Notes under the pieces: generated by a model | Seen by the model: only the letters and a program-made list of their open reading frames with translations | What the model was told of the DNA's origin: nothing | Database searches by the model: none | Program-made: the position numbers and the translations under genes | Shown: one piece after another, positions 1 through 6,116 of the stretch | How positions within the stretch are numbered: position 1 is the first letter of the stretch | How the letters are laid out: every line of letters starts with the position of its first letter | Source: JANLQX01 sp031381685 | GTDB taxonomy: Bacteria; Actinomycetota; Acidimicrobiia; Acidimicrobiales; JANYDT01 | Length of the DNA: 7,715 nucleotides | Assembly (NCBI GenBank): GCA_031381685.1 | Contig: JANMYF010000432.1 | Location: forward strand, 1 to 7,715 | Direction: 5' to 3'

Positions 1-425
1 GGCTGCGGGCTCTGACGGCCGAGCGGAGGAGCTTCTGCTTCGAGACGAACCTTGGTTCGCCGGGACTTGTCGGACGGATCGACGCGTGGCGTGCCGACGG
101 CTACGAGGTGCGGCTGGTCTTCGTGTCGCTCCCGAACGTCGATCTCGCACTCGCCCGAGTCGCCGCCCGTGTTGCCGCCGGTGGCCACGACGTACCGGAA
201 GAAACTGTTAGTCGCCGCTTCACGGCCGGGCTGCGCTACTTCTTCACGCTCTACCGCCTCCGAGTCGACGAATGGGCGCTCTACGACAACGAGGACGGCG
301 GTCCCGTGCTGATCGCGAGTGGGGACCGCCACGGGGAGCACGTGCTCGACTCAACTATGTTCGACAGACTCCGAGCGAGGTCGAGCGCGACTTCGACGTC
401 GAATGATGGGAAACTGAAGCCGTGA
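1..425 (+). CDS. Zeta-toxin-like kinase, 3' part (5' end outside window)
   Basis: The frame is open from base 3 to the TGA at 423-425, giving about 140 residues of a protein that begins before the window. It shows the C-terminal half of the zeta toxin family of P-loop kinases. A stretch reading ETN is followed by a linker (IDAWRADGYEV), a hydrophobic strand (RLVFVSLPN) and the family signature RVAARVAAGGHDVP. Next come RRF, an aromatic LY segment and the VDEWALYDN motif. The RR pair in this signature is where zeta toxins bind nucleotide phosphates. Characterised members phosphorylate UDP-N-acetylglucosamine in the cytoplasm; chromosomal relatives are often uncharacterised, so the substrate is unknown here. 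The Walker A loop would lie upstream and cannot be checked. The gene overlaps the next one by four bases (GTGA), so the two are very probably translated together. Family assignment is good; an active toxin role is inference. Confidence 0.85.
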   Translation, partial: LRALTAERRSFCFETNLGSPGLVGRIDAWRADGYEVRLVFVSLPNVDLALARVAARVAAGGHDVPEETVSRRFTAGLRYFFTLYRLRVDEWALYDNEDGGPVLIASGDRHGEHVLDSTMFDRLRARSSATSTSNDGKLKP

Positions 426-607
426 GCGAGGCCCAAGTAGTCGACGCAGCGGCGGTTGAGCCCGAGGTCTTGGCGCGTCACCTGGCGTGGCAGCGGTCGA
501 TGCAGGCGGCGGTTGCTCGTAACCTCGACGAGCATCGTGGGAAAGGTCACGCCGTCGTGATTCTGCGCGAGGGGAAGATCGTTTCCCTCGGGCCCGGTCA
601 ATACTGA
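422..607 (+). CDS. Small partner protein of the zeta-like kinase (candidate antitoxin)
   Basis: This 61-residue protein begins with GTG inside the stop region of the kinase gene (GTGA overlap), which indicates translational coupling. The N-terminal two thirds is predicted helical and charged (ARHLAWQRSMQAAVARNLDEH). It is followed by a short strand-forming tail, HAVVILREGKIVSLGPGQ. From memory, small proteins with a helical first part and a tail of the type 'V-x-x-x-x-G-K-hydrophobic-V' often sit beside zeta-type kinases in actinobacteria and proteobacteria; I have not checked this. It is not recognisably epsilon or PezA. By position it could be the antitoxin or a regulatory subunit. There are no membrane segments and no DNA-binding helix-turn-helix. 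Confidence in the gene is fair; the function is not established. Confidence 0.72.
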   Translation: MSEAQVVDAAAVEPEVLARHLAWQRSMQAAVARNLDEHRGKGHAVVILREGKIVSLGPGQY

Positions 608-625
608 CCAATTTGCTCGTCGCTA

Positions 626-976
626 TCGAGTGGCCCGACCTGGATCAACACAACCCTCGGCTTCGATCTCTAGCTGACCGTTGTTGAGGCACTCATGCAC
701 AAGAGGCCGGCAATTCAGCGGGTCGGCGTTGTCTTCAGAGTGAGTGAAGTGTGCGGCCCTGAGGGGGCGAGTTCGCGGTGGCCGGTGGGCCGTTTACGAC
801 GACGCCTCCAGTTCGGATCGGACCGCCTCGATCTGGGTGCGGGCGTAGCGGACGGCTTCTCAGCGGTGTCCATTGCGGCTCCGGTAGCGACGCCGCGGTC
901 GGCCGTCGAACGCTCCCTTCACGCCCGCCGCAGCGAAGTCACCCGCCGCGGCTGGGATTGACGGCAGGAAAGCCAT
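626..976 (-). pseudogene. Degenerate minus-strand reading frame, unknown family
   Basis: One minus-strand frame runs from an ATG at 974-976 to a TAG at 623-625, interrupted by TGA at 860-862 and TAA at 794-796. Segments between the stops look protein-like. One is EAVRYARTQIEAVRSELEAS, an amphipathic C-terminal helix ending at the TAA. Another contains CRPLVHECLNNGQLEIEA with two Cys and a His. There is no ribosome binding site and GC at third positions is only moderate in the distal part. It may be an eroded gene or pieces of two genes. I do not recognise the family, and the resemblance to coding sequence could be chance. Confidence 0.2.
851..961 (+). pseudogene. Remnant resembling the C-terminal end of a cyclase-STAND gene
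   Basis: The last 16 codons before the TGA at 959-961 read RSLHARRSEVTRRGWD. The intact cyclase-STAND gene ends RSLHAVRAELAGRGWD immediately before its stop. That is 11 of 16 residues, and by hand count 36 of 48 bases, with matching reading frame and matching stop position. Upstream the resemblance fades: there is only a loose match from about base 851 (G, V, V, P and S shared with the GIFDVYMGQVEDPDDS segment). No cyclase or ATPase domain is present, so only a 3' scar is left. The best reading is a decayed duplicate or relic of a related gene that once lay upstream of the ATPase. Confidence 0.45.
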
Positions 977-1029
977 TGGCCTTGCGTGTATCTCATCGCG
1001 CTGGAGCAATGAGATGCACGAGGGGCCGA

Positions 1030-1060
1030 TCGACCAGTGTCGAGACTCGACGATAATCGA
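1030..1060. promoter_or_regulatory. Bipartite 31-bp dyad, candidate operator
   Basis: A perfect inverted repeat GTCGAG-A-CTCGAC occupies 1039-1051. It is flanked symmetrically by two further TCGA boxes at 1030-1033 and 1057-1060, so that all four TCGA boxes are centred on base 1045. This two-tier symmetry suits a dimeric or tetrameric repressor. It ends 77 bases before the GTG of the ATPase gene, upstream of the possible promoter. No regulator gene with a helix-turn-helix is visible nearby. No known operator consensus is recognised. Confidence 0.35.
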
Positions 1061-1103
1061 GGATATCGGGCGACAATTTCTGAGGTTTTAGGGAGACGTT
1101 ATC

Positions 1104-1131
1104 TGGACCAACCTGGCAAGAGTCGTAGACT
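1104..1131 (+). promoter_or_regulatory. Possible leaderless promoter of the ATPase gene
   Basis: TAGACT (1126-1131) fits the actinobacterial TANNNT -10 pattern. TGGACC (1104-1109) is a 4-of-6 match to TTGACA with a 16-base spacer. The -10 ends six bases before the GTG at 1138, so transcription would start at or next to the start codon. This agrees with the lack of a purine-rich ribosome binding site at normal distance. It rests on pattern matching only. Confidence 0.3.
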
Positions 1132-1137
1132 GACCGT

Positions 1138-2403
1138 GTGCCTGCCGATCTTCTTGCCCGACGCGCCCTAGATGTCGCGCAACGACGGGCGCGGATCTCC
1201 CGGGTGGTCATCGTCAACGGCCCTCGGCAGTCCGGCAAGACCGTGTTGCTGCGAATGGTCCACGAATCGACCGGGGGTTCTTGGAACACCCTCGATGACG
1301 CCAAGGCGCTTCTCGCCGCGCGCCGCGATGCCGGTGGTTTCGTCCGGGAGAGCGAGCGGCCGCTGTTCGTCGACGAGGTCCAACGCGCCGGTGACCCCTT
1401 CATCCTGGCGGTGAAAGCGGCAGTCGATCTCGACGACTCTCCGGGACAGTTCTATCTGGCTGGTTCCACCCGCTTTCTCTTCGAACCGCGGCTTTCGGAG
1501 TCACTCGCGGGGCGGGCTCTGTTCGTTGACCTCTGGCCGCTCTCACAGGGTGAGATCGACGGATCGGCCGATGAAGACTTCGTCGCTCGTGCGTTCGCCG
1601 GCTTCGATTCACTCCTCGATTCAACGATCGTACGCGCGCAGAATGAATCGCGTCATGCCACGATGGAACGCGTATGTCGGGGAGGGATGCCTCAGGCGAT
1701 CCGACTCGCTGGTCGTGATCGACGCGAGTTCCTGAGCGGATACGCGCGCACGCTCGCATCTCGCGATGTCTCGGAGATTGGTCGCCTCCCGACCTCATTC
1801 AACCTGCCAACGCTTATGCGCGTACTCGCCGGTCGAACATCAAACGAACTGAACATCTCGGAGATCGCTCGAGTGATTGGCGCGAGTCCCGATGTCACCA
1901 AGCGAGTCGTCGCGATGTTGGAGACGGTCTACTTCCATTACCTCGTCCCGGCCTGGTCGAGAAACCTTACGGCGAAGGCCGTTCGCCGTCCGAAACTTCA
2001 CGTCACCGATTCCGGGCTCGCCACCGCGCTCTGCGGAGTCGACGCCGACGCGTTGCGTCGCCCGGATAGTTCGGTGAGTGGCGCATTCCTGGAGTCCTTC
2101 GTCGTCGGCGAAGTTGCCCGACAACTGACGTGGTCCGACACCGAAGCGTCGTTGTTTCACTGGCGCGACCGTGACGGCGCCGAAGTTGACATCGTGCTGG
2201 AGCGACCCAACGGCGAGGTTGTCGGTATCGAAGTGAAGGCGTCGTTCGATGTGCACGTCGGCGATGCCAAAGGCCTGCGGGCGCTCCGCGATCGACTCGG
2301 GCCGACCTTCGTCGCCGGGATTGTGTTGCACTGCGGCGATCGAGTGCAACGACTCGACGAGCGGATCGTGGCGCTGCCCATCTCTTCGCTGTGGTCAGCG
2401 TGA
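1138..2403 (+). CDS. AAA (AAA_14) ATPase with DUF4143 C-terminal domain
   Basis: This 421-residue protein belongs to the widespread AAA_14/DUF4143 ATPases. Walker A is GPRQSGKT (28-35). Walker B is PLFVDEVQ with D79-E80. A sensor-type segment YLAGSTRF is followed by the family motif SLAGRALFVDLWPLSQGE. The middle holds a winged-helix-like part (about 225-275: LNISEIARVIGASPDVTKRVV) and the PKLHVTDSGLA motif. The C-terminus has a PD-(D/E)xK-like core: HWRDRDGAEVD (341-351) and GIEVKAS with E365 and K367. Length is normal for the family. GTG 1138 is the only usable start, because TAG stands in frame at 1126. The cellular role of the family is unclear; proposals include nucleic acid handling and toxin-antitoxin or defence-related roles. 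It lies 24 bases ahead of the cyclase-STAND gene and may be co-transcribed with it. Family assignment is strong; function is open. Confidence 0.94.
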   Translation: MPADLLARRALDVAQRRARISRVVIVNGPRQSGKTVLLRMVHESTGGSWNTLDDAKALLAARRDAGGFVRESERPLFVDEVQRAGDPFILAVKAAVDLDDSPGQFYLAGSTRFLFEPRLSESLAGRALFVDLWPLSQGEIDGSADEDFVARAFAGFDSLLDSTIVRAQNESRHATMERVCRGGMPQAIRLAGRDRREFLSGYARTLASRDVSEIGRLPTSFNLPTLMRVLAGRTSNELNISEIARVIGASPDVTKRVVAMLETVYFHYLVPAWSRNLTAKAVRRPKLHVTDSGLATALCGVDADALRRPDSSVSGAFLESFVVGEVARQLTWSDTEASLFHWRDRDGAEVDIVLERPNGEVVGIEVKASFDVHVGDAKGLRALRDRLGPTFVAGIVLHCGDRVQRLDERIVALPISSLWSA

Positions 2404-2427
2404 CCAGTACCGCTGACGTCTGTCACG
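2392..2427. repeat. Three overlapping inverted repeats at the ATPase/cyclase junction
   Basis: Within 36 bases lie three mutually exclusive inverted repeats: TGGTCA-GCG-TGACCA (2392-2406), GTCAGCG...CGCTGAC (2394-2400 with 2411-2417) and CGTGAC...GTCACG (2399-2404 with 2422-2427). They span the stop codon of the ATPase gene and end at the base before the cyclase ATG. No T run follows, so a standard intrinsic terminator is unlikely. They could be operator half-sites or alternative hairpins that set how much of the second gene is expressed. Confidence 0.4.
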
Positions 2428-5097
2428 ATGGCTGACATGACGGAGGATGATGACGCAATAGTGGCGGGGCGGCCGTCGGGGACGGTGACGTTTCTATTCA
2501 CCGACGTGGAGGGGTCGACGCGCTTGTGGGCGGCGGACAAGGATGCGATGTCGGCGTCGTTGTTGGTGCATGACGCGATTCTGCGGGGCGCCATCGAGGG
2601 CAATGGCGGGTATGTGTTCACGACGGCGGGTGATTCGTTCGCGGCGGCGTTCGGTCGGGCATCGGATGCGGTTCGGGCGGCCACCGAATCGCAACACGCA
2701 CTTCGCGATGCTGTGTGGCCCGGACCGGTATTGCGGGTTCGTATGGGACTCCATCTCGGTGAGGCGGAGGAGCGGGGTGGCGACTATTTCGGGCCGGTGG
2801 TGAACACTGCGGCCCGGGTCGAGGCGGCGGGTCATGGCGGTCAGGTGCTGATCACCGAACCTGTCCGGATCGCCGCAGGCGTGGCCGAGGTGACCGATCT
2901 CGGTGTCCGATCGTTGCGTGACGTCGCGGAGCCGCTGCGTCTGTTCCAGATCGGTACCGACACCTTCGCTGCGCTGCGGGTGATCGATCCGTTGATGTCG
3001 AACCTGCCGGTTCGTCCGACGCGGTTGATCGGCCGTGAGGTCGAGCTCGGGCGGATCCGTGGTCTGCTCGCTGAGAGTCGGCTCGTCACCGTCACTGCGG
3101 TAGGTGGGTCGGGCAAGACCCGGCTCGCGATTGCGGTGGGTGAGGCGGAGTTGCCCCACCGTCGTGGTGGTGTGTGGTTCGTCGATCTCACCGCCGTGAG
3201 CAACGGGGCCGAGGTGCCCTCCGCGATCGCCAATGGGCTCGGGCTCAGCCTCGCCAGTGGCGACCAGAAGCAGCAGATCCTCACGTTCCTCGCTGACAAG
3301 GAGGCGCTGGTGATCCTCGACAACTGCGAGCACGTGATCGAGGAATCGGCGGCCTTCGTCGAAGCATTCCTGGCGACGAACGGGCCCACCAAGATCCTGG
3401 CCACCAGTCGGGAGGCCTTCGACATCGACGGTGAACGCGTGGTGGTGCTCGGGTCGCTGGCGACGGACACGGGCGACTCGCCAGGGGTGCGGTTGTTCGT
3501 CGATCGTGCCTCAGCGGTGCATCCCGAGTTCATGCTCACGGAGAGCAACACGGCGACGGTGAGTGCCATCTGTGGCCGGCTCGATGGCATGCCGCTGGCC
3601 ATCGAGCTCGCCGCGGCGCGAGTGACGGTGATGAATCCCGACGAGCTGTTGGCCGGGCTCGATGACCGCTTCCAGCTGTTGTCCGGTGGTCGTCGACGCA
3701 GCCGTCAGCGCACGCTCGAGGCAACCTTGGACTGGTCCTACGACCTCCTCGACGCCGAAGAGCAGCGCGTGTTCCGCGCCGTGGGTGTGTTCGTCGACGG
3801 GTTCGACCTCGACGCCGTCGCGGCCGTCACCGCACTCGATCGCCGACGGGCAACCGGTCATGTCGAGACGCTGCAGGCGAAGTCGCTCGTGGTGCGCGCC
3901 GACAAACGAAAGGCCACCCGGTTCCGGTTGCTCGAAACGGTGAAGGCCTACGCCGAGGACCGTCTCGTCGACACCGGCGAAGCCGAGGCCATCCGTGACG
4001 GGCACCTTGCTCACTTCCACCGACTTGCCATGGCCGACGGCCGCAAAGTCCTCGGGACACTCGACGTCGGCCTCCGTCTGCGGCACGACTGCCCCAACGC
4101 CACTGCGGCGTTCGAATGGGCCGCCGACCGCGACAACTGGATCATCGCCGGGGAGCTGCTCACCGCGAGTTGGAGCGCGTACTACCTCGACGTCCGGTTC
4201 TCGGAACTCAACACCGCGCTTGCGCGAACCGCGGCCCACGTCGCCAAGCTCGACCCCGACCTCCACGGCTGCATCACCGTCCAACTCGTCAATTTGGCCC
4301 TGTTATCCACCGACTACGCACTCGCCGGGACCGTTGCCGACGAACTGACCCGATCACCGCTCAACACCTTCCGCTCCATCGGGTGGGCCATCCTCGCTTG
4401 GCAGATCGCGTTCATTGCGCCCGAGAATGTCGACGGGCTTCTGGCCAATGCCGCGAACGAGCTCAGCCAGCAGACCGCACCCGACACCCGGTGGTCCGAC
4501 TCACCCTCCGCAGCCGAGATCTGGGCCGTCGTCGCACAGACCAATGTTGCGTTGCTCGGTGGCGACTTCGAACGGTCCCGAGACCTGTCGCACGAGATGG
4601 TCAATAGCGCTCGGTTTGCTGACTCCTCCACCTTCGTCGTGACGGCGGCGATGTCGGAAGTGCTGCTCGGACAACCGAAGGCTGCTCTCGTCACGGTGAC
4701 CCAACTCGACCGGCTCGACCTTCCCTTCGCCGACGGAACCGAAGTGCGCGCATTCGCCCACCTCGCGCTCGGCGACACGGAAACCGCCATCGCGTTCATT
4801 CGCCGACACGCGAAGCGGGCATCGCTTGGATTCCTGCCAGCCGAGTCGAACGACACCATGATGCTGCTCGCCGCGCTCGCCCACCAGCAGGGCGACGACC
4901 CCGCGGCCCGACGCTTCCTCTTGGATGCCTTTGGCGGCCGCTCACCCGGCACGATCGCCTACGGACGTCACCTCGCCCGTCAGCTCGGCATCTTCGACGT
5001 GTACATGGGCCAGGTCGAAGACCCCGACGACTCCTACGGTGCAACCCGATCCCTTCACGCCGTGCGCGCCGAGCTCGCCGGGCGCGGCTGGGACTAA
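2428..5097 (+). CDS. Class III nucleotidyl cyclase fused to STAND ATPase and helical repeats
   Basis: This is an 889-residue cytoplasmic signalling protein. The cyclase catalytic domain (about 17-165) has FTDVEGST with metal-binding D26, GD with the second metal Asp D69, D119 in DYFG, and VVNTAAR with transition-state N126 and R130. The base-selecting Lys expected three residues before the GD glycine is Thr (T65), so the nucleotide used may not be plain ATP. After NLP (192-194) comes a STAND ATPase: Walker A GGSGKT (226-231), Walker B LVILDN (D298), a sensor Arg in TSR (R328) and GMPLA (387-391). A winged helix follows (about 426-515). The remaining 370 residues are helical and TPR-like, the usual ligand-sensing part. 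Related actinobacterial proteins often end in a LuxR helix-turn-helix; none is present here. Starts at ATG 2428 or ATG 2437 are possible and neither has a clear ribosome binding site. The ATPase gene precedes it by 24 bases. Confidence 0.93.
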   Translation: MADMTEDDDAIVAGRPSGTVTFLFTDVEGSTRLWAADKDAMSASLLVHDAILRGAIEGNGGYVFTTAGDSFAAAFGRASDAVRAATESQHALRDAVWPGPVLRVRMGLHLGEAEERGGDYFGPVVNTAARVEAAGHGGQVLITEPVRIAAGVAEVTDLGVRSLRDVAEPLRLFQIGTDTFAALRVIDPLMSNLPVRPTRLIGREVELGRIRGLLAESRLVTVTAVGGSGKTRLAIAVGEAELPHRRGGVWFVDLTAVSNGAEVPSAIANGLGLSLASGDQKQQILTFLADKEALVILDNCEHVIEESAAFVEAFLATNGPTKILATSREAFDIDGERVVVLGSLATDTGDSPGVRLFVDRASAVHPEFMLTESNTATVSAICGRLDGMPLAIELAAARVTVMNPDELLAGLDDRFQLLSGGRRRSRQRTLEATLDWSYDLLDAEEQRVFRAVGVFVDGFDLDAVAAVTALDRRRATGHVETLQAKSLVVRADKRKATRFRLLETVKAYAEDRLVDTGEAEAIRDGHLAHFHRLAMADGRKVLGTLDVGLRLRHDCPNATAAFEWAADRDNWIIAGELLTASWSAYYLDVRFSELNTALARTAAHVAKLDPDLHGCITVQLVNLALLSTDYALAGTVADELTRSPLNTFRSIGWAILAWQIAFIAPENVDGLLANAANELSQQTAPDTRWSDSPSAAEIWAVVAQTNVALLGGDFERSRDLSHEMVNSARFADSSTFVVTAAMSEVLLGQPKAALVTVTQLDRLDLPFADGTEVRAFAHLALGDTETAIAFIRRHAKRASLGFLPAESNDTMMLLAALAHQQGDDPAARRFLLDAFGGRSPGTIAYGRHLARQLGIFDVYMGQVEDPDDSYGATRSLHAVRAELAGRGWD

Positions 5098-5439
5098 GCC
5101 GCACTTCGCCCGAACGGACGAGCTTCGTTCACGGCTTTGCGAAGGACTGGTCGTCGCCGACTCACAGTCGAGAGCGGCCTAATACACGTCCCGCGATCGC
5201 GGTCGCCGAGCGAACCGCCGTGACCGAACGGGACCCGAAAGCGCGGAACTGACTCACTTCTCCGGAAGCCGAGGGTATTCAGCGGCGCCGAGGGAGCGAC
5301 GAAAGAGCCTTCACAACTGAGCGAATACCACCCGACCGGATGCGCGAAGACACACCCAACGAGAAGTCGCTCGAAACGTGATCGAGATCACAGACCGACT
5401 ACCGGGAACGTGTTTCACTGAAGATCCACTACAGAAGAC
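5098..5439. other. Gene-free leader before the universal stress protein gene
   Basis: No coding region is supported in these 340 bases. They contain a perfect 12-bp palindrome CCGCGATCGCGG (5191-5202) and a distant inverted pair GGTATTC (5274-5280) / GAATACC (5323-5329). The CRP-like site at 5378-5391 is listed separately. There is no obvious intrinsic terminator for the cyclase gene; an imperfect stem near 5110-5135 has no T tract. The length suits a regulated stress promoter region. Confidence 0.5.
5378..5391. promoter_or_regulatory. CRP/FNR-type binding site (GTGA-N6-TCAC)
   Basis: GTGATCGAGATCAC is a perfect palindrome (6-bp arms, 2-bp centre). It contains the full GTGA-N6-TCAC core of the CRP family consensus TGTGA-N6-TCACA, followed by the consensus A; only the outer left T is replaced by C. 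Its centre is about 67 bases before the ATG at 5452. I found no second full match elsewhere in the window by eye. Actinobacterial cAMP receptor proteins (Rv3676 type, GlxR) bind this consensus. No clear -10 box was found, so activation versus repression cannot be judged. Confidence 0.5.
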
Positions 5440-5441
5440 AT

Positions 5442-5445
5442 GAGG
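5442..5445 (+). promoter_or_regulatory. Ribosome binding site deciding the stress protein start
   Basis: GAGG lies six bases before ATG 5452. The earlier in-frame ATG at 5440 has only a weak AGAAG before it and would add four residues (MRSD) ahead of the normal family start MNTIVVGVD. The second ATG is preferred. Confidence 0.55.
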
Positions 5446-5451
5446 TCTGAC

Positions 5452-5871
5452 ATGAACACCATCGTCGTCGGAGTCGACAGGAGCCCACAGGCCCTCAAGG
5501 CCGCTCGAAAGGCGGCGGACATCGCGAAGGCGCTCGGCGCCGGGCTCCACATCGTTACCGCGGTCATGAAGAACGAGGTCCATCAAGTCGGAATCAGTTC
5601 GGACCACGCGGCCCTGTCCGACGTCGACTTGGCCGAACAGGACCTTCACGCCATTGCCGCCGAGTTTCGCGGCAGCATCGCCGTCTCGACGAATGCCGTG
5701 AGGTCGAACCCGGCTGAAGCGCTCTGCTCCGAGGCTGAGCGCCTGAACGCGTCGCTGATTGTTGTCGGCAACAAACGAGTGCAGGGCGTGGCGCGCGTCT
5801 TAGGATCAGTGGCAGGCGCCGTCGCCAAAGATGCACCATGCGACGTCTACATCGTCCACACCTACGACTGA
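5452..5871 (+). CDS. Universal stress protein (UspA family)
   Basis: This is a single-domain UspA protein of 139 residues from ATG 5452 (143 if ATG 5440 is used), a normal length. It begins with the first strand and nucleotide-site Asp (NTIVVGVDRS) and continues through LGAGLHIVTAV. It ends with the nucleotide-binding signature VVGNKRVQGVARVLGSVAGAVAKDAPCDVYIVHT. In this signature the second glycine of the classic G-x-x-G loop is Arg; I recall this GNKR form from actinobacterial Usp proteins, so ATP binding is likely but not certain. Such proteins act in the cytoplasm during starvation, hypoxia or redox stress. It stands alone as a transcription unit with a 340-base leader and a CRP-like site upstream, which suggests control by cyclic nucleotide or a redox CRP/FNR regulator. 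No transmembrane segment is present. Confidence 0.92.
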   Translation: MNTIVVGVDRSPQALKAARKAADIAKALGAGLHIVTAVMKNEVHQVGISSDHAALSDVDLAEQDLHAIAAEFRGSIAVSTNAVRSNPAEALCSEAERLNASLIVVGNKRVQGVARVLGSVAGAVAKDAPCDVYIVHTYD

Positions 5872-6116
5872 GACGCAAAGCGACAGCGGTCCGCAGCCTT
5901 CGTTTCGCTCGGAGCATCAGATCCCGGGCTGGGACGGAGGTCCTCAAGGCTGTTCCGGGTCGACGGTCGATGCGGTTCCCAGACCCTGCGAGGATCATCA
6001 CTGTCATGTCGACCGAATCGTCGGCGGCTCAGAATCGTTTCGCGATGGTCGAGCACGGCGATCGTGTTCGATGCCTGGTGCGGGTCGAGGCCGATCATCA
6101 CTTCGACTGTGGGCAT
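5862..6116 (-). pseudogene. Truncated IS110-family transposase (N-terminal remnant)
   Basis: From ATG 6114-6116 the minus strand encodes MPTVEVMIGLDPHQASNTIA, followed by VLDHRETILSRRRF. This is the first strand of the RuvC-like DEDD domain of IS110 transposases; the Asp of GLDPH is the first catalytic acid, and the usual Lys after PH is Gln. After about 35 residues (near base 6012) the resemblance stops. The rest of the 84-residue frame has no DEDD residues and no C-terminal Tnp_20 Ser domain, and intact members are about 350-420 residues long. The frame ends 10 bases inside the stress protein gene. This is a dead fragment, left after a deletion or recombination close to the stress protein stop. 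Confidence 0.6.

Larger units (their letters stand above)
608..1137. other. Stretch without an intact gene between the kinase pair and the ATPase
   Basis: About 530 bases contain no convincing complete gene. The open frames that cross it lack family features and have poor third-position GC. It holds three describable things, each listed separately: a remnant similar to the cyclase-STAND C-terminus (851-961), a minus-strand frame broken by stops (626-976), and a dyad plus possible promoter just before the ATPase gene. A weak hairpin GGTCA-ATAC-TGACC (596-609) straddles the stop of the small gene, without a T tract. No tRNA-like cloverleaf was seen. Confidence 0.6.

Noticed and set aside
596..609. 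GGTCA-ATAC-TGACC hairpin as terminator of the kinase pair
   Set aside because: The stem is only five pairs, overlaps the stop codon, and is not followed by a real T tract.
696..708. The 13-mer CACAAGAGGCCGG, present here and again near 6314-6326
   Set aside because: A single shared 13-mer is about what is expected by chance in a GC-rich window of this size, and the flanks do not align.
993..1403. Minus-strand open frame of 136 codons over the start of the ATPase gene
   Set aside because: It is rich in Arg and Ser with no family motif and overlaps a clear AAA gene with Walker motifs on the other strand; it is a shadow frame.
2494..3333. Minus-strand open frame of 279 codons inside the cyclase-STAND gene
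   Set aside because: The composition (many Arg, His, Thr, Gln) and lack of domains are typical of the antisense of a GC-rich gene; the plus strand carries all catalytic motifs.
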